Positions 1 through 9,244 of a DNA stretch of 64,000 nucleotides are shown here, piece by piece. The translations under genes and the position numbers were made by a program. The stretch is from Streptomyces tsukubensis (GTDB lineage Bacteria > Actinomycetota > Actinomycetes > Streptomycetales > Streptomycetaceae): NCBI RefSeq assembly GCF_003932715.1, contig NZ_CP020700.1, positions 3,866,501 through 3,930,500 on the forward strand, in the 5' to 3' direction. Position 1 is the first letter of the stretch. Each line of letters starts with the position of its first letter. The notes under the pieces were generated by a model. It worked only from the letters and a program-made list of their open reading frames with translations, was not told the origin of the DNA and made no database searches.

Positions 1-1
1 T

Positions 2-796
2 CTGGACCCGCTGCCCGCGTTCTCCGCCGACCAGTTGGACGCCCGGCGCTCCAACGGCGATCTCTGGGTGCAGATCGGCGCGAACGACGCCCTGGTCGCC
101 TTCCACGCGCTGCGCGCGGTGCAGCGCGCGGCCGGGGAGGCCGCCCGTCTGCGGTGGCAGATGGACGGCTTCAACCGCTCGCCGGGCGCCACGGACCGGC
201 CGATGACCACCCGCAATCTGATGGGCCAGGTCGACGGCACCAACAACCCCCAGTCGTCCGATCCGGACTTCGACCGCCGGATCTTCGTCCCGGGCGGCGG
301 AGAACACGACTGGCTGGCCAACGGCTCGTACGCGGTCGTCCGGCGGATCCGGATGCTCCTGGACCCCTGGGAGCGGCTGCCGCTCGCGAAACAGGAGCGG
401 ATCATCGGCCGCCGCAAGTCGGACGGCGCCCCGCTGACCGGCGGTTCGGAGACGACACCGCTCGGGCTGGAAGAGCTGGATACGGACGGCCGGCCGGTGA
501 TTCCGGCGAACGCCCACTCCCGGATCTCAGCGCCGGAGCAGAACCAGGGTGCGGCGATGCTGCGGCGCCCGTTCTCGTACCACGACGGCGCCCTGCCGGA
601 CGGCTCCCCGGACGCCGGTCTGCTCTTCGTCTGCTGGCAGGCGGACCCGCTGCGGGGCTTTGTGCCCGTCCAGCGGAAGCTGGACCGGGGGGACGCCCTG
701 TCGGAGTTCGTACGCCACGAGGCGAGCGCGCTGTTCGCGGTGCCGGGCGGCCCGGCGGAGGGGGAGTACGTGGGGCAGCGGCTCCTGGAAGCCTAG
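2..796 (+). CDS. efeB: Dyp-type haem peroxidase (EfeB-like), 3' part
   Basis: The reading frame is open to the left edge, so the N-terminus is missing; the TTG at 35 is an internal Leu codon, not a start. Visible Dyp hallmarks are the GxxDG motif (MGQVDGTNNP, catalytic Asp), the NAHSRIS segment with the likely proximal haem His, and the LRRPFSYHDG strand. The family oxidises dyes or releases iron from haem with peroxide; EfeB members are Tat-exported partners of the EfeUO iron uptake system, but the export signal and efeU/efeO would lie outside the window. Family assignment is secure; the EfeB subfamily is an inference from remembered synteny. Confidence 0.85.
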   Translation: MDPLPAFSADQLDARRSNGDLWVQIGANDALVAFHALRAVQRAAGEAARLRWQMDGFNRSPGATDRPMTTRNLMGQVDGTNNPQSSDPDFDRRIFVPGGGEHDWLANGSYAVVRRIRMLLDPWERLPLAKQERIIGRRKSDGAPLTGGSETTPLGLEELDTDGRPVIPANAHSRISAPEQNQGAAMLRRPFSYHDGALPDGSPDAGLLFVCWQADPLRGFVPVQRKLDRGDALSEFVRHEASALFAVPGGPAEGEYVGQRLLEA

Positions 797-828
797 GGAA
801 ACCGGGCGGGGCGGCTTCGGGCCGGGGC

Positions 829-834
829 TAGGGT
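829..834 (+). promoter_or_regulatory. -10 element of leaderless pheA promoter
   Basis: TAGGGT lies 7 nt before the ATG at 842, which puts the predicted transcription start at or next to the A of the start codon. No Shine-Dalgarno sequence is present, which supports leaderless translation. Confidence 0.55.
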
Positions 835-841
835 GACTCGT

Positions 842-1777
842 ATGTCAGCCACGCGGTACACGTATCTGGGCCCCGAGGGCACGTTCACCGAGGCCGCCCT
901 CCGCACCCTGCCGGAGGCCGCCACCCGGGAACTCGTCCCGATGGTGTCGGTCCCGGCGGCGCTCGACGCCGTACGGAACGGGGACGCCGCGGCGGCCCTG
1001 GTCCCCATCGAGAACTCGGTCGAGGGCGGGGTGACGGCGACCCTCGACGAGCTGGCGTCGGGCGAACCCCTGATGATCTACCGCGAAGTGGTACTGCCGA
1101 TCGCCTTCGCGCTGCTGGTACGGCCGGGGACGAAGCTGTCCGCCATCAAGACCGTCACCGGGCATCCGGTGGCCCAGCCCCAGGTCCGGAAGTGGCTGCG
1201 GGCCCATCTCCCGGACGCCTTGTGGGAGTCCGCCGCGTCGAACGCGGACGGGGCGCGGCTGGTGCAGGAGGGGCGGTACGACGCGGCCTTCGCGGGCGAG
1301 TTCGCGGCGGCCACGTACGGCCTCGAAGCCCTGGTGACGGATATCCACGACGCGCAGAACGCGGAGACCCGGTTCGTGCTGGTCGGCCGTCCGGCCCGGC
1401 CCGCGGCACCGACCGGCGCGGACAAGACGTCGGTCGTGATCTGGCAGCGGGAGGACCATCCGGGCGGTCTGCTGGAGCTGCTGCAGGAGTTCGCGGTACG
1501 GGGCGTCAACCTGATGCTGCTCCAGTCCCGCCCCACCGGGGAGGGCATCGGGAACTACTGCTTCGCGATCGACGCCGAGGGGCATATCTCCGACCGGCGG
1601 GTGGGCGAGGCGCTGATGGGGCTGAAGCGGATCTGTCCCGAGGTGCGGTTCCTGGGGTCGTATCCCCGGGCGGGGGTGGAGGCCGGAGACGTCGGCGGAG
1701 TGCGGACCGGCACATCGGACGCGGACTTCACCGCGGCCTCCGACTGGCTGGCCCGCTGCCAGGACGGCCGGCCCTGA
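842..1777 (+). CDS. pheA: Prephenate dehydratase PheA
   Basis: 311 residues. Converts prephenate to phenylpyruvate in phenylalanine synthesis. It opens with the typical TYLGPEGTFTE segment; the catalytic TRF motif is at residues 176-178, followed by a C-terminal ACT regulatory domain (about 196-275) with SRPTGEGIGNYCFAID, the usual phenylalanine-binding region. A GTG at 833 is also in frame, but the ATG at 842 fits the homologous N-terminus and a leaderless promoter. This is a monofunctional enzyme without a chorismate mutase domain, as is normal in actinomycetes. It is encoded alone, downstream of the peroxidase gene. Confidence 0.95.
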   Translation: MSATRYTYLGPEGTFTEAALRTLPEAATRELVPMVSVPAALDAVRNGDAAAALVPIENSVEGGVTATLDELASGEPLMIYREVVLPIAFALLVRPGTKLSAIKTVTGHPVAQPQVRKWLRAHLPDALWESAASNADGARLVQEGRYDAAFAGEFAAATYGLEALVTDIHDAQNAETRFVLVGRPARPAAPTGADKTSVVIWQREDHPGGLLELLQEFAVRGVNLMLLQSRPTGEGIGNYCFAIDAEGHISDRRVGEALMGLKRICPEVRFLGSYPRAGVEAGDVGGVRTGTSDADFTAASDWLARCQDGRP

Positions 1778-2543
1778 TCGTTCCCCGGGGCGCCCCGACC
1801 GCGCGAGTGCCCTGACCACTCCGAGGGCCCGGCCGCCCCACCGGCCCGGCCGCCTCGACCGGGTCGACCGGGTCGGCCACCTCGACCGGGTCGGTCGCAC
1901 CGGTCCGCCGTCCGCCGGTCCGGTATCCGGGTGCCGTCGGACTGACCGGAACTTTCCCTACCTGCTGATTTTCATCATCCACAGAGTTATCCACAGGTCA
2001 GGACTCTCGACCTGGGGACAAGTCGACAGCGCGGAGCGACATCGTCGACAAATCGGCTCTCACACCCCGGAGAGCCCGGAACCGGACTCCACCCGTCCAC
2101 AGCCGGCGGGACGCACCCCTGACAGGAGCCCGTCACCCTCATTTCATCGAGCCCCTCCTGGGGCGAGTAATTCCCACCCGAATGAGTGGGTGGGAAGGGT
2201 TTGAGAAGGGAATCCCGAAGGTGCGGCAGAGTTCCCAGGAATGATCAGTTCCGCAATCCACAGTTTTCTCACACAGCCTGTGGATAACTTTCCGGCAGGC
2301 GGCCCACCTGTGGACAACCGGCGGCCAAGTCCCGCAGCCCACAAGGAAAATGGGTCAATTCCAGCCGCCCCGGCATGCCCCGTTCCGGCGATGGGCGATG
2401 ATTTCCCTTGACGGACACCACCGCGGAGCCGTCTCCGCTCGCACCTCCCGCGTTCGCCACCCCACAAGCCACTAAATCCCAGCAATAGGGACAAAAGGCT
2501 ACGCAACGCAATATGAGGTGGCCGAGTGGGAGGCGAGCACCGG
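1778..2543. other. 766-bp gene-free region with hairpins and DnaA boxes
   Basis: No convincing coding frame on either strand. The first part has GC-rich direct repeats (CCTCGACCGGGTCG at 1853-1866 and 1880-1893). The rest is clearly richer in A+T than the surroundings and holds the DnaA-box group described separately, plus two hairpins: GCCCC-TCCT-GGGGC (2151-2164) and TTCCCACCC/GGGTGGGAA (2171-2196, 8-nt loop). It looks like a protein-binding or replication-control region rather than an ordinary promoter. Confidence 0.6.
1975..2317. promoter_or_regulatory. Cluster of six DnaA boxes
   Basis: Boxes on the plus strand: TCATCCACA (1975-1983), TTATCCACA (1987-1995, perfect), CCGTCCACA (2093-2101), CAATCCACA (2254-2262). 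On the minus strand: TTATCCACA (2279-2287) and TTGTCCACA (2309-2317, the perfect Streptomyces form). The first two are 12 bp apart and the last two 30 bp apart, close enough for cooperative DnaA binding. Binding is inferred from sequence only. Confidence 0.7.
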
Positions 2544-2549
2544 TAGCCT
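2544..2549 (+). promoter_or_regulatory. -10 element of leaderless serS promoter
   Basis: TAGCCT ends 6 nt before the GTG at 2556, and no Shine-Dalgarno sequence is present. I could not find a convincing -35 element. Confidence 0.45.
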
Positions 2550-2555
2550 GGTGGG

Positions 2556-3833
2556 GTGATTGACCTTCGCCTGCTCCGTGAGGACCCCGACCGTGTTCGC
2601 GCCTCCCAGCGCGCCCGTGGAGAGGACGTCGAGCTCGTCGACGCCCTCCTCTCCGCCGACGAGCGGCGCAGGTCGTCCGGCGTCCGCTTCGACGAACTGC
2701 GCTCCGAGCAGAAGTCGCTCGGCAGGCTCGTCTCCAAGGCGTCCCCCGAGGAGCGCGCCGAGCTGCTGACCCGCGCGGAGCAGCTCAAGGCCGACGTCAA
2801 GGCGGCCGAGGCCGCCCAGAACGAGGCCGACGAGGAGACCCGCGGACTTCTGCTCCGCCTGGGCAACCTCGTCCACCCCGACGTTCCGGTCGGCGGCGAG
2901 GAGGACTTCGTCGTCCTGGAGACGCACGGCACGATCCGCGACTTCGCCGCCGAGGGTTTCGAGCCCCGTGACCATCTGGAGCTGGGCGAGGCGCTGGGCG
3001 CCATCGACGTCGAGCGCGGCGCCAAGGTCTCCGGATCGCGCTTCTACTACCTGACCGGTGTCGGCGCCCTGCTGGAGCTGGCGCTGGTCAACGCGGCCAT
3101 CGCCCAGGCGACCGAGGCGGGCTTCATCCCGATGCTCACCCCGGCCCTGGTCCGGCCGCGCGCCATGGAGGGCACCGGCTTCCTCGGCCAGGCCGCGGAG
3201 AACGTCTACCACCTGGAGAAGGACGACTACTACCTGGTCGGCACCTCCGAGGTCCCCCTCGCCGCGTACCACATGGACGAAATTCTCGACGCCGAGAAGC
3301 TGCCCCTGCGCTACGCGGGCTTCTCGCCGTGCTTCCGCCGCGAGGCGGGCACGTACGGCAAGGACACCCGCGGCATCTTCCGCGTGCACCAGTTCGACAA
3401 GGTCGAGATGTTCTCGTACGTCGCCCCCGAGGACGCCGAGGCCGAGCACCGGCGGCTGCTGGAGTGGGAGAAGCAGTGGCTGACCTCGCTGGAGCTGCCG
3501 TTCCAGGTCATCGACGTGGCCTCGGCCGATCTGGGCTCCTCCGCATCGCGGAAGTTCGACTGCGAGGCGTGGATCCCGACCCAGGGCAAGTACCGCGAGC
3601 TGACGTCCGCGTCGAACTGTGACGGCTTCCAGGCCCGCCGGCTGTCGGTCCGGTACCGGGACGGCAAGAAGACGCAGCCGGTGGCGACGCTCAACGGCAC
3701 GCTCTGCGCCGTACCGCGCACCATCGTGGCCATCCTGGAGAACCACCAGCTCGCGGACGGTTCGGTCCGGGTGCCCGAAGCCCTGCGGCCGTATCTGGGC
3801 GGACGGGAAGTCCTGGAGCCGATCGCCCGGTGA
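2556..3833 (+). CDS. serS: Seryl-tRNA synthetase SerS
   Basis: 425 residues, full length for the family. Charges tRNA-Ser, and tRNA-Sec where present, in the cytoplasm. The N-terminal arm (about residues 30-100) is the charged antiparallel coiled coil that grips the tRNA long arm. The class II catalytic core follows: the TSEVPLAAY serine-binding segment, motif 2 around residue 261 ([14 protein letters not shown]) and motif 3 near residue 381 ([17 protein letters not shown]). The GTG start begins the conserved [10 protein letters not shown] sequence. The stop overlaps the start of the next gene (GTGA), so the two are probably translationally coupled. Confidence 0.97.
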   Translation: MIDLRLLREDPDRVRASQRARGEDVELVDALLSADERRRSSGVRFDELRSEQKSLGRLVSKASPEERAELLTRAEQLKADVKAAEAAQNEADEETRGLLLRLGNLVHPDVPVGGEEDFVVLETHGTIRDFAAEGFEPRDHLELGEALGAIDVERGAKVSGSRFYYLTGVGALLELALVNAAIAQATEAGFIPMLTPALVRPRAMEGTGFLGQAAENVYHLEKDDYYLVGTSEVPLAAYHMDEILDAEKLPLRYAGFSPCFRREAGTYGKDTRGIFRVHQFDKVEMFSYVAPEDAEAEHRRLLEWEKQWLTSLELPFQVIDVASADLGSSASRKFDCEAWIPTQGKYRELTSASNCDGFQARRLSVRYRDGKKTQPVATLNGTLCAVPRTIVAILENHQLADGSVRVPEALRPYLGGREVLEPIAR

Positions 3834-4741
3834 GCACGCCAGCACAGAGCCCGCGCGATCCCCGAAAGACACAGCAGTCGCAACAGGCACAGGAGCCCGG
3901 GCGGGAGCAGCAGCCCGGGCCGGAGCAGGAGCAGCGCGGAGCGTTCCCGTACCCCCTGATCGCCACCGATCTTGACGGAACGCTTCTGCGCGGCGACGGC
4001 ACGGTCTCCGTCCGCAACCGGGACGCGCTCGCCGCGGCCACGGCCGCGGGGGCCGCGCATATCGTCGTGACGGGCCGCGGTGTGCCGTGGACCCGCTACA
4101 TACTCGACGACCTCGGCTACCGCGGCCTCGCGGTCTGCGGTCAGGGCGCGCAGGTCTACCACGCGGGCGAGCACCGGCTGCTGACCTCCCTCACCCTCGA
4201 CCGGAAGATCGCCGCGATCGCGCTGGCCAAGCTGGAGGCGGAGATCGGGCGGGTGGCGCTGGCCGCCAGCCGCGACGGTCTCGACGGGGACGTACTGATC
4301 AGCGCGGACTACGCGGCCCACGACGGGCCGCTGCCGTATGTCGCGCTGACCGATGTGGAGCAGTTGTGGGCCGAACCCCTCAACAAGATCTACATCCAGC
4401 ACCACAGCCTCGACGACGACGCCCTGACGAAGGTCGCCCGGGAGACCGTGGGCGGTCTCGTCGACGTCGTCATGGCGGGGCCCGGCGTCGTGGAGCTGAT
4501 ACCGCTGGGGCTCACCAAGGCCACCGGGCTCTCCCTGGCCGCCCGCCGGCTCGGGGTGAAGGCGTCCGGCACGATCGCGTTCGGTGATATGCCCAATGAC
4601 ATCCCGATGTTCGCCTGGGCCGCGCACGGGGTCGCCATGGCCAATGCCCACGACGAGCTGAAGGCCGTCGCCGACGCGGTCACCGTCTCGAACGACGACG
4701 ACGGTATCGCCGTGACGTTGGAAGGTCTGCTCGCGGCCTGA
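3830..4741 (+). CDS. HAD-superfamily phosphatase (Cof type)
   Basis: 303 residues. The HAD core is clear: motif I in [11 protein letters not shown] (nucleophile Asp of DLDGT), a conserved VTGRG motif II, the Lys in LTKATGLSL, and motif IV in [10 protein letters not shown]. This layout with an inserted cap domain is that of the Cof/YbiV group, which dephosphorylates sugar phosphates, nucleotides or flavin precursors; the substrate cannot be read from sequence. About 40 N-terminal residues before the core are Gln/Pro-rich and probably disordered. The GTG start overlaps the serS stop by four bases, implying one operon. A paralogue lies at 13799-14656. Confidence 0.88.
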   Translation: MSTPAQSPRDPRKTQQSQQAQEPGREQQPGPEQEQRGAFPYPLIATDLDGTLLRGDGTVSVRNRDALAAATAAGAAHIVVTGRGVPWTRYILDDLGYRGLAVCGQGAQVYHAGEHRLLTSLTLDRKIAAIALAKLEAEIGRVALAASRDGLDGDVLISADYAAHDGPLPYVALTDVEQLWAEPLNKIYIQHHSLDDDALTKVARETVGGLVDVVMAGPGVVELIPLGLTKATGLSLAARRLGVKASGTIAFGDMPNDIPMFAWAAHGVAMANAHDELKAVADAVTVSNDDDGIAVTLEGLLAA

Positions 4742-4800
4742 GCCGAATGGTTCCTGCGGCCCCTTTGGCCGGCCCTCCCGCGGCGAACTGCCGGGGGGAA

Positions 4801-4842
4801 GGGGGCGGCCCGCGCAGATGCGCGCTCGAAGCGGCCGCCCCC
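4801..4842 (+). terminator. Terminator hairpin after the HAD gene
   Basis: GGGGGCGGCC (4801-4810) pairs perfectly with 4833-4842. An inner CGCGC-AGAT-GCGCG hairpin (4811-4824) adds five more pairs. It lies 60 bp past the stop. Confidence 0.65.
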
Positions 4843-5076
4843 TCGGGCCGTACCGTGGCGCGGACGCCCGCCGATACGGCGGCTCCGCGGCCCTTCCGGT
4901 ACCGCCCGGACGGAAGCGCGTCGGACGCTCGCGTCGCGTCGCGCTCCTCTCCCGGTCCCGGGGTTTCCGGCTGAACCGGCTTCCCCACTCTCCTCCCAAC
5001 AACCGTGACCCGCCACCGGATTTCCGCCCGGCGGGCGAGGTCCGGGAGCGGTGCCGCGGGCCCGGGAAGCGGTACG

Positions 5077-5115
5077 GCGAAGGCCCCCGTCCGGGTGTCC
5101 GGAGGGGGCCTTCGC
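5077..5115. terminator. Bidirectional terminator between convergent operons
   Basis: GCGAAGGCCCCC (5077-5088) pairs perfectly with 5104-5115. An inner five-pair stem (5090-5094 with 5099-5103) has a GTGT loop. It sits 52 bp beyond the end of the minus-strand ABC operon and serves both directions. Apart from this and the hairpin at 4801-4842, nothing else is visible in the gap 4742-5167. Confidence 0.8.
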
Positions 5116-5167
5116 CACATGATGCGGGGGGGGCCGGCGCGGCCGGGGCCCTTTCGGACCGGGTGTC

Positions 5168-5887
5168 TCACTCCTCCCCGGCGAGCTTCAGCACCTTCAG
5201 CCGCTGGCCCGCGTACCACGTCGCCGCCACCGTGACGACGGTCAGCAGGACGACCGCCACCGGCAGACCGACGGCGGAACCGACGAATCCGTCTCCGGCG
5301 ATCCGCTCGGCGAGCGCCAGCGACCACTGCTGCACGCTGAGCGTGCGGGCGCCCTCGACCAGCCGGCCGAAGAGCCCTTCCCAGACCAGGGCGTAGATCA
5401 GGCCGATGACGACGGCGTTCCGGCTGACCGTGCCGATGAGCAGGAACAGCGCGCTGTAGGCGATCGACCCGAAGAGCGCCGCGACGGTGTAGGCGATGGC
5501 GATCTGCTGGCCGTTGTTGTTGAGGATGAAGCCCGCGATCAGGGTCGGGACGGCGGAGAAGGCCATGGTGACCGCTATCGCGACGATCAGCTTGGTGAAG
5601 ATGATCGTGGGCCGCTTCACCGGCTTGGCCAGCAGATAGACGATGGAACCGTCGTCGATCTCGGGGCCGATGGTGCCGGTGCCCGCGATGACGCCGATCA
5701 GCGGCACCATCGTGGCGAGGGCGAAACCGGAGAGCAGTTCGTTGGCGGTGTCGTCGTCCGCGCCGTTGAAGAAGCGGATCGCGATGGCGATGATCAGCAG
5801 CAGTCCGGGCAGGACGAAGAGGATCGCGGCCCGGCGGCGGCCGAGTACGGCCCGGTAGGTGAGCCGGGCGACCGTGGGGTTGTACAT
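5168..5887 (-). CDS. ABC-2 type exporter permease
   Basis: 239 residues, about six hydrophobic segments. The first follows the basic stretch LGRRRAAILFVLPGLLLI, and a conserved EIDDGSIVYLLAKPVKRPTIIFTK loop follows the second, as is typical of ABC-2 membrane subunits that export lipids, antibiotics or peptides. It lies 16 bp downstream of the ATPase gene at 5904-6815 and is surely its partner. Last gene of a four-gene minus-strand block that ends at a strong hairpin. The substrate is unknown. Confidence 0.82.
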   Translation of the reverse strand: MYNPTVARLTYRAVLGRRRAAILFVLPGLLLIIAIAIRFFNGADDDTANELLSGFALATMVPLIGVIAGTGTIGPEIDDGSIVYLLAKPVKRPTIIFTKLIVAIAVTMAFSAVPTLIAGFILNNNGQQIAIAYTVAALFGSIAYSALFLLIGTVSRNAVVIGLIYALVWEGLFGRLVEGARTLSVQQWSLALAERIAGDGFVGSAVGLPVAVVLLTVVTVAATWYAGQRLKVLKLAGEE

Positions 5888-5903
5888 GGCGTCACAGCTC
5901 CTT

Positions 5904-6815
5904 TCAGGCCGCTACGAGGTAGGAGAAGACCGATTCGAGGGATTCGTCGGACGGCGAGACCGTGAGCAGCCGGATGGAGTTGTCCCGGGCGACGCGCGGC
6001 AGCAGTTCGGTGAACCGGCCGAAGTCGACGGCCTGGATGCGCAGGGCACCCTCGGTGAGATCGACTTCGATCCCGGAGGTCGACGGGTCGGCGATCAGCG
6101 CGGCGGCGAGCGCGCGGTCGTCGCTGGAGCGGACGAGATAGCGGTGCGGGCGGTCCGTCATCAGCCGGCGGATGCGGCGGAAGTCTCCCGAGGCGGCGTG
6201 CCGGCCGGCGACAACGACCTCGATATGCGCGGCGAGCTGCTCGACCTCTTCGAGGATATGGGAGGAGAACAGCACCGTACGGCCTTCGGCACCCATGCGC
6301 CGCAGCAGCTCCATGAGCTGCATGCGCTGCCGGGGGTCCATACCGTTGAACGGTTCGTCGAGCAGCAGCACGGACGGATTGTGGACCAGCGCCGAGGCCA
6401 TCTTCACCCGCTGGCGCATGCCTTTGCTGTACGTCGAGATCTTCCGGTCCTGGGCGTATTCCATCTCGACCGTGGCGAGGGCATGGGCGGCTTCCTTGGC
6501 GCCGAAGCCGTGCAGTTCGGAGTTGGCGACGACGAACTCGCGGCCGGTGAGGAAGTCGTACATCGCCTCACGCTCGGGTACGACACCGATCTCGCGGTAG
6601 GCGGATTCGTTGCGCCAGATCGGGGTGCCGTCCAGGGTGACACTGCCCGTCGACGGCGCCAGGAAACCACCCATCATGTTGATGAGAGTGGACTTTCCGG
6701 CTCCGTTGGGTCCGAGCAGTCCGGTGACGCCCGGGCCGATGGACATGGTGATGTCGTTGACGGCGACGACGTTTCCGAACCACCGGGAGACGTGGTCGAT
6801 GGAGATGGTGGTCAT
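5904..6815 (-). CDS. ABC exporter ATP-binding protein
   Basis: 303 residues. Walker A GPNGAGKST, signature region YSKGMRQR (a degenerate LSGGQ, common in ABC-2 drug and lipid exporters), Walker B LLLDEP and the H-loop SSHIL are all present. A C-terminal domain of about 90 residues after the nucleotide-binding domain is usual for this subclass. It probably drives the permease at 5168-5887. A second ATPase-permease pair lies directly upstream, so the block looks like a duplicated exporter module or one four-subunit complex. Confidence 0.88.
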   Translation of the reverse strand: MTTISIDHVSRWFGNVVAVNDITMSIGPGVTGLLGPNGAGKSTLINMMGGFLAPSTGSVTLDGTPIWRNESAYREIGVVPEREAMYDFLTGREFVVANSELHGFGAKEAAHALATVEMEYAQDRKISTYSKGMRQRVKMASALVHNPSVLLLDEPFNGMDPRQRMQLMELLRRMGAEGRTVLFSSHILEEVEQLAAHIEVVVAGRHAASGDFRRIRRLMTDRPHRYLVRSSDDRALAAALIADPSTSGIEVDLTEGALRIQAVDFGRFTELLPRVARDNSIRLLTVSPSDESLESVFSYLVAA

Positions 6816-6882
6816 GGGCGCGGCCCGTTCTCTCGGATCTGCCGGAACTCGGGGAGTTCGCGGGGTGCTCGGTGGGTGTCGT

Positions 6883-7803
6883 TCACAGTCCCGCCTTCGC
6901 GTAGCGGCGCATCAGCGCGGCGTACGATCCGGCGATGAGCGCGAGGACGACCAGCAGATAGACCACGCCGACCGCGGCTCCGGGGCCCTCGCCGCCGGGG
7001 AATCCGCTGCCGGCTCCGAGGAAGGCGGTCTGGAAGCCGTCGATCAGGCTGAACGGCGAGAAGAGGCCGATCCACTTGACCACATGGCCGGATCCATTGG
7101 CCTCGGCGATGGCCTGGACGGAGGTCACCGCACCGAAGCTGATCACCAGCATGCCGATGATCGCGGCGACGCCGAAGCCCCGCCGGGGCGTGGTGGCGGC
7201 CAGCACGAGGCCGATTCCGGCGTACAGGACGGAGAGCACGGCGACGGAGACCAGTCCCTGGCCGAACTCCTTCGACTGGTCGAGGAAGTCCATCTTGGCC
7301 AGCAGCGCCCCGATGTAGAGCACGACCAGCGGCAGCGCCGTGAGAAGGAACATGGCGGACGCCATCGCCCCGTACTTCGCGACCACGTAGTCGACGCGTT
7401 CGATGGGGCGGGAGAAGTAGAGGGGCACCGTACGGAACCGCAGGTCGCGGGAGACGGTCTGCGGCGCCTGGGCCGCCAGGAAGAGCGCGATCACCATGGA
7501 GAGGGCACCGGCGTACTGGGTGTACTCCAGGGGCAGTTCGTCCGATTTGATGGTGACCGCGACCGCCACCATGATCAGTGCGGGTACGCACATCACGGCG
7601 AACAGCAGCATCGGCATGACCTTGGACTTCGCCGAGCGGCCGAGGCCGAAGGCACCGCGCAGGGACTGTACGTAGAGGGAGCGGCGCACATAGGCGCGGC
7701 CGAGGCGGCGGCCCGAGTAGTTGCGGTAGCCGATGTTGTGGATCCGGGCGGCTTCGGGCGCCGTGTCCGCGCCGCCGGCCGGGGAGGGGGTCGTGGTGCT
7801 CAT
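6883..7803 (-). CDS. ABC-2 type exporter permease
   Basis: 306 residues. An N-terminal cytoplasmic part (residues 1-60, with the conserved IHNIGYRNYSGRRLGR) precedes about six membrane spans. The motif SRDLRFRTVPLYFSRPIERVDYVVAKY matches the coupling region of ABC-2 permeases. Its start overlaps the stop of the upstream ATPase gene by four bases, so the two are coupled and form one transporter. Function beyond export is unknown. Confidence 0.85.
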   Translation of the reverse strand: MSTTTPSPAGGADTAPEAARIHNIGYRNYSGRRLGRAYVRRSLYVQSLRGAFGLGRSAKSKVMPMLLFAVMCVPALIMVAVAVTIKSDELPLEYTQYAGALSMVIALFLAAQAPQTVSRDLRFRTVPLYFSRPIERVDYVVAKYGAMASAMFLLTALPLVVLYIGALLAKMDFLDQSKEFGQGLVSVAVLSVLYAGIGLVLAATTPRRGFGVAAIIGMLVISFGAVTSVQAIAEANGSGHVVKWIGLFSPFSLIDGFQTAFLGAGSGFPGGEGPGAAVGVVYLLVVLALIAGSYAALMRRYAKAGL

Positions 7804-8885
7804 CGGGGCTGCCCCTTCGTGGCCTGGGCCGGGTCGGCGGCCGGTGCCCGGCCGGTGCCGGGCGCGGTGGCCTCGGCGGCGGGCGCGGGCGTGTGGGAGC
7901 GCGCGGCGGGCGGCATCGCGGCCGGGGGTGCGGCGGCCGTCTCGTCCGGGCCCGTCCGGAAGACCTCCGCTATGTGGTGGCGGCGCTGTTCCATCCGTAC
8001 GAGGCCGAGGCCGAGCGCCGCGACGGTGTCGCGGACGACGTCGTACGTCTCCTCGCCCCGCGCCTCCATGAGGAGGATGTGGCCGGCGCCGGGCAGGCCG
8101 TCCTCCATCCGGTCGTGGAGGGTGACCCCGGCGGCGATCAGCCGTTCCCGCAGGGCGGCGGTGCCGTCCGGGTGGGTGTCGGAGTCGGTGACCTCGACGG
8201 CGAGGGTGGTGGTGGCCTGGGTGAAGTCGCTGGTGGAGCTGGAGCGCAGCAGGGCGCCGCCGTCGATGACGACGACGTGGTCACAGGTGCGTTCGAGTTC
8301 GCCGAGGAGATGGGAGGTGACCAGGACCGAGATGCCGAAGTCCGTGTAGACGCGGCGGATCAGGCCGAGCATCTCGTCCCGGCCGACCGGGTCGAGGCCG
8401 TTGGTCGGCTCGTCGAGCAGCACCAGCTTGGGGTCGTGGACCAGCGCCTGGGCGAGCTTGACGCGCTGCTTCATACCGGTCGAGTAGCCGCCGATGGGGC
8501 GGTACCGCTCCTCGTAGAGGCCGACGTGGCGCAGGGTGTCGGCGGTGCGCTCGCGGGCCGCGGAGGCCGGGAGCCCCGACATGCGTGCCATGTGGACGAC
8601 GAACTCGGTGGCGGAGACATCGGGCGGCAGGCAGTCGTGTTCGGGCATGTAGCCGACCTGCTCGCGGATGGAGGCGCCCTCGGTCGCGACGTCGAAGCCG
8701 AGCACGGAGGCCCGGCCCTCGGTCGCGGGGGAGAGCCCCAGCAGAATTTTGATCATCGTGGACTTACCGGCCCCGTTGGCACCCACCAGCCCGGTCACAC
8801 CCGGTCCGATGTCCAAGGAGAGCCGGTCCAGAGCGGTCACCCGGGGGTACCGCTTGCTGAGGCCTTCAAGGGCAATGACATTCAC
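7800..8885 (-). CDS. ABC exporter ATP-binding protein with Pro/Ala-rich tail
   Basis: 361 residues from a GTG start. Walker A GANGAGKST, signature YSTGMKQR, Walker B LVLLDEP and H-loop TSHLL are complete. The last 45 or so residues are Pro/Ala-rich, probably flexible, and unlike the paralogue at 5904-6815. It is the first gene of the four-gene exporter block and is coupled to the permease at 6883-7803. It has a leaderless-type promoter (separate entry). Confidence 0.88.
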   Translation of the reverse strand: MNVIALEGLSKRYPRVTALDRLSLDIGPGVTGLVGANGAGKSTMIKILLGLSPATEGRASVLGFDVATEGASIREQVGYMPEHDCLPPDVSATEFVVHMARMSGLPASAARERTADTLRHVGLYEERYRPIGGYSTGMKQRVKLAQALVHDPKLVLLDEPTNGLDPVGRDEMLGLIRRVYTDFGISVLVTSHLLGELERTCDHVVVIDGGALLRSSSTSDFTQATTTLAVEVTDSDTHPDGTAALRERLIAAGVTLHDRMEDGLPGAGHILLMEARGEETYDVVRDTVAALGLGLVRMEQRRHHIAEVFRTGPDETAAAPPAAMPPAARSHTPAPAAEATAPGTGRAPAADPAQATKGQPR

Positions 8886-8892
8886 GGGACCG

Positions 8893-8898
8893 ACCGTA
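8893..8898 (-). promoter_or_regulatory. -10 element of leaderless promoter for the ABC block
   Basis: Reads TACGGT on the minus strand, 7 nt before the GTG start at 8885. No Shine-Dalgarno sequence is seen. Confidence 0.5.
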
Positions 8899-9244
8899 GT
8901 GGTGCCGGGCGCCGGGGGCGTCAGACCTGGCGGTCGGATCCTTCTCCGACTCCAGGTGGACGGGCCCTGGGATCGCCCTACGAAAGTGAGCAGTGCGGCG
9001 GTGCCGGTTGTCGTCCGATGGGCGACGGAGCGGCTACGTCAGGAGGAGCAGGGGGCGCGCCGCCCCTGAGTTTTCCACAGGCCGGCGTACGGACCTTGAC
9101 GCAGTCGTCGGGCATTGTCACATTCATCAGTGGCAGCGGTTGAGTGCGGAGCGCGACCGCGCGCTCACGGACGGACAGGGGCGCGGAACACCGGAGTTCG
9201 GGGCACAGAGGTACAGGGGTACGGAGCGCAGGGGAGGCACGGAC
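8899..9244. other. Intergenic region between divergent ABC block and hydrolase-SDR gene
   Basis: Holds the upstream part of the ABC promoter and one isolated DnaA-like box (TTTTCCACA, 9071-9079). A reading frame continues upstream of 9245, but its composition (Arg-rich, no domain) and the strong ribosome site at 9231-9237 argue that translation starts at 9245. Nothing else is recognised. Confidence 0.4.

Noticed and set aside
2318..2555. T-box or other tRNA-sensing leader for serS
   Set aside because: No T-box sequence or specifier loop is seen, and the promoter appears to give a leaderless transcript.
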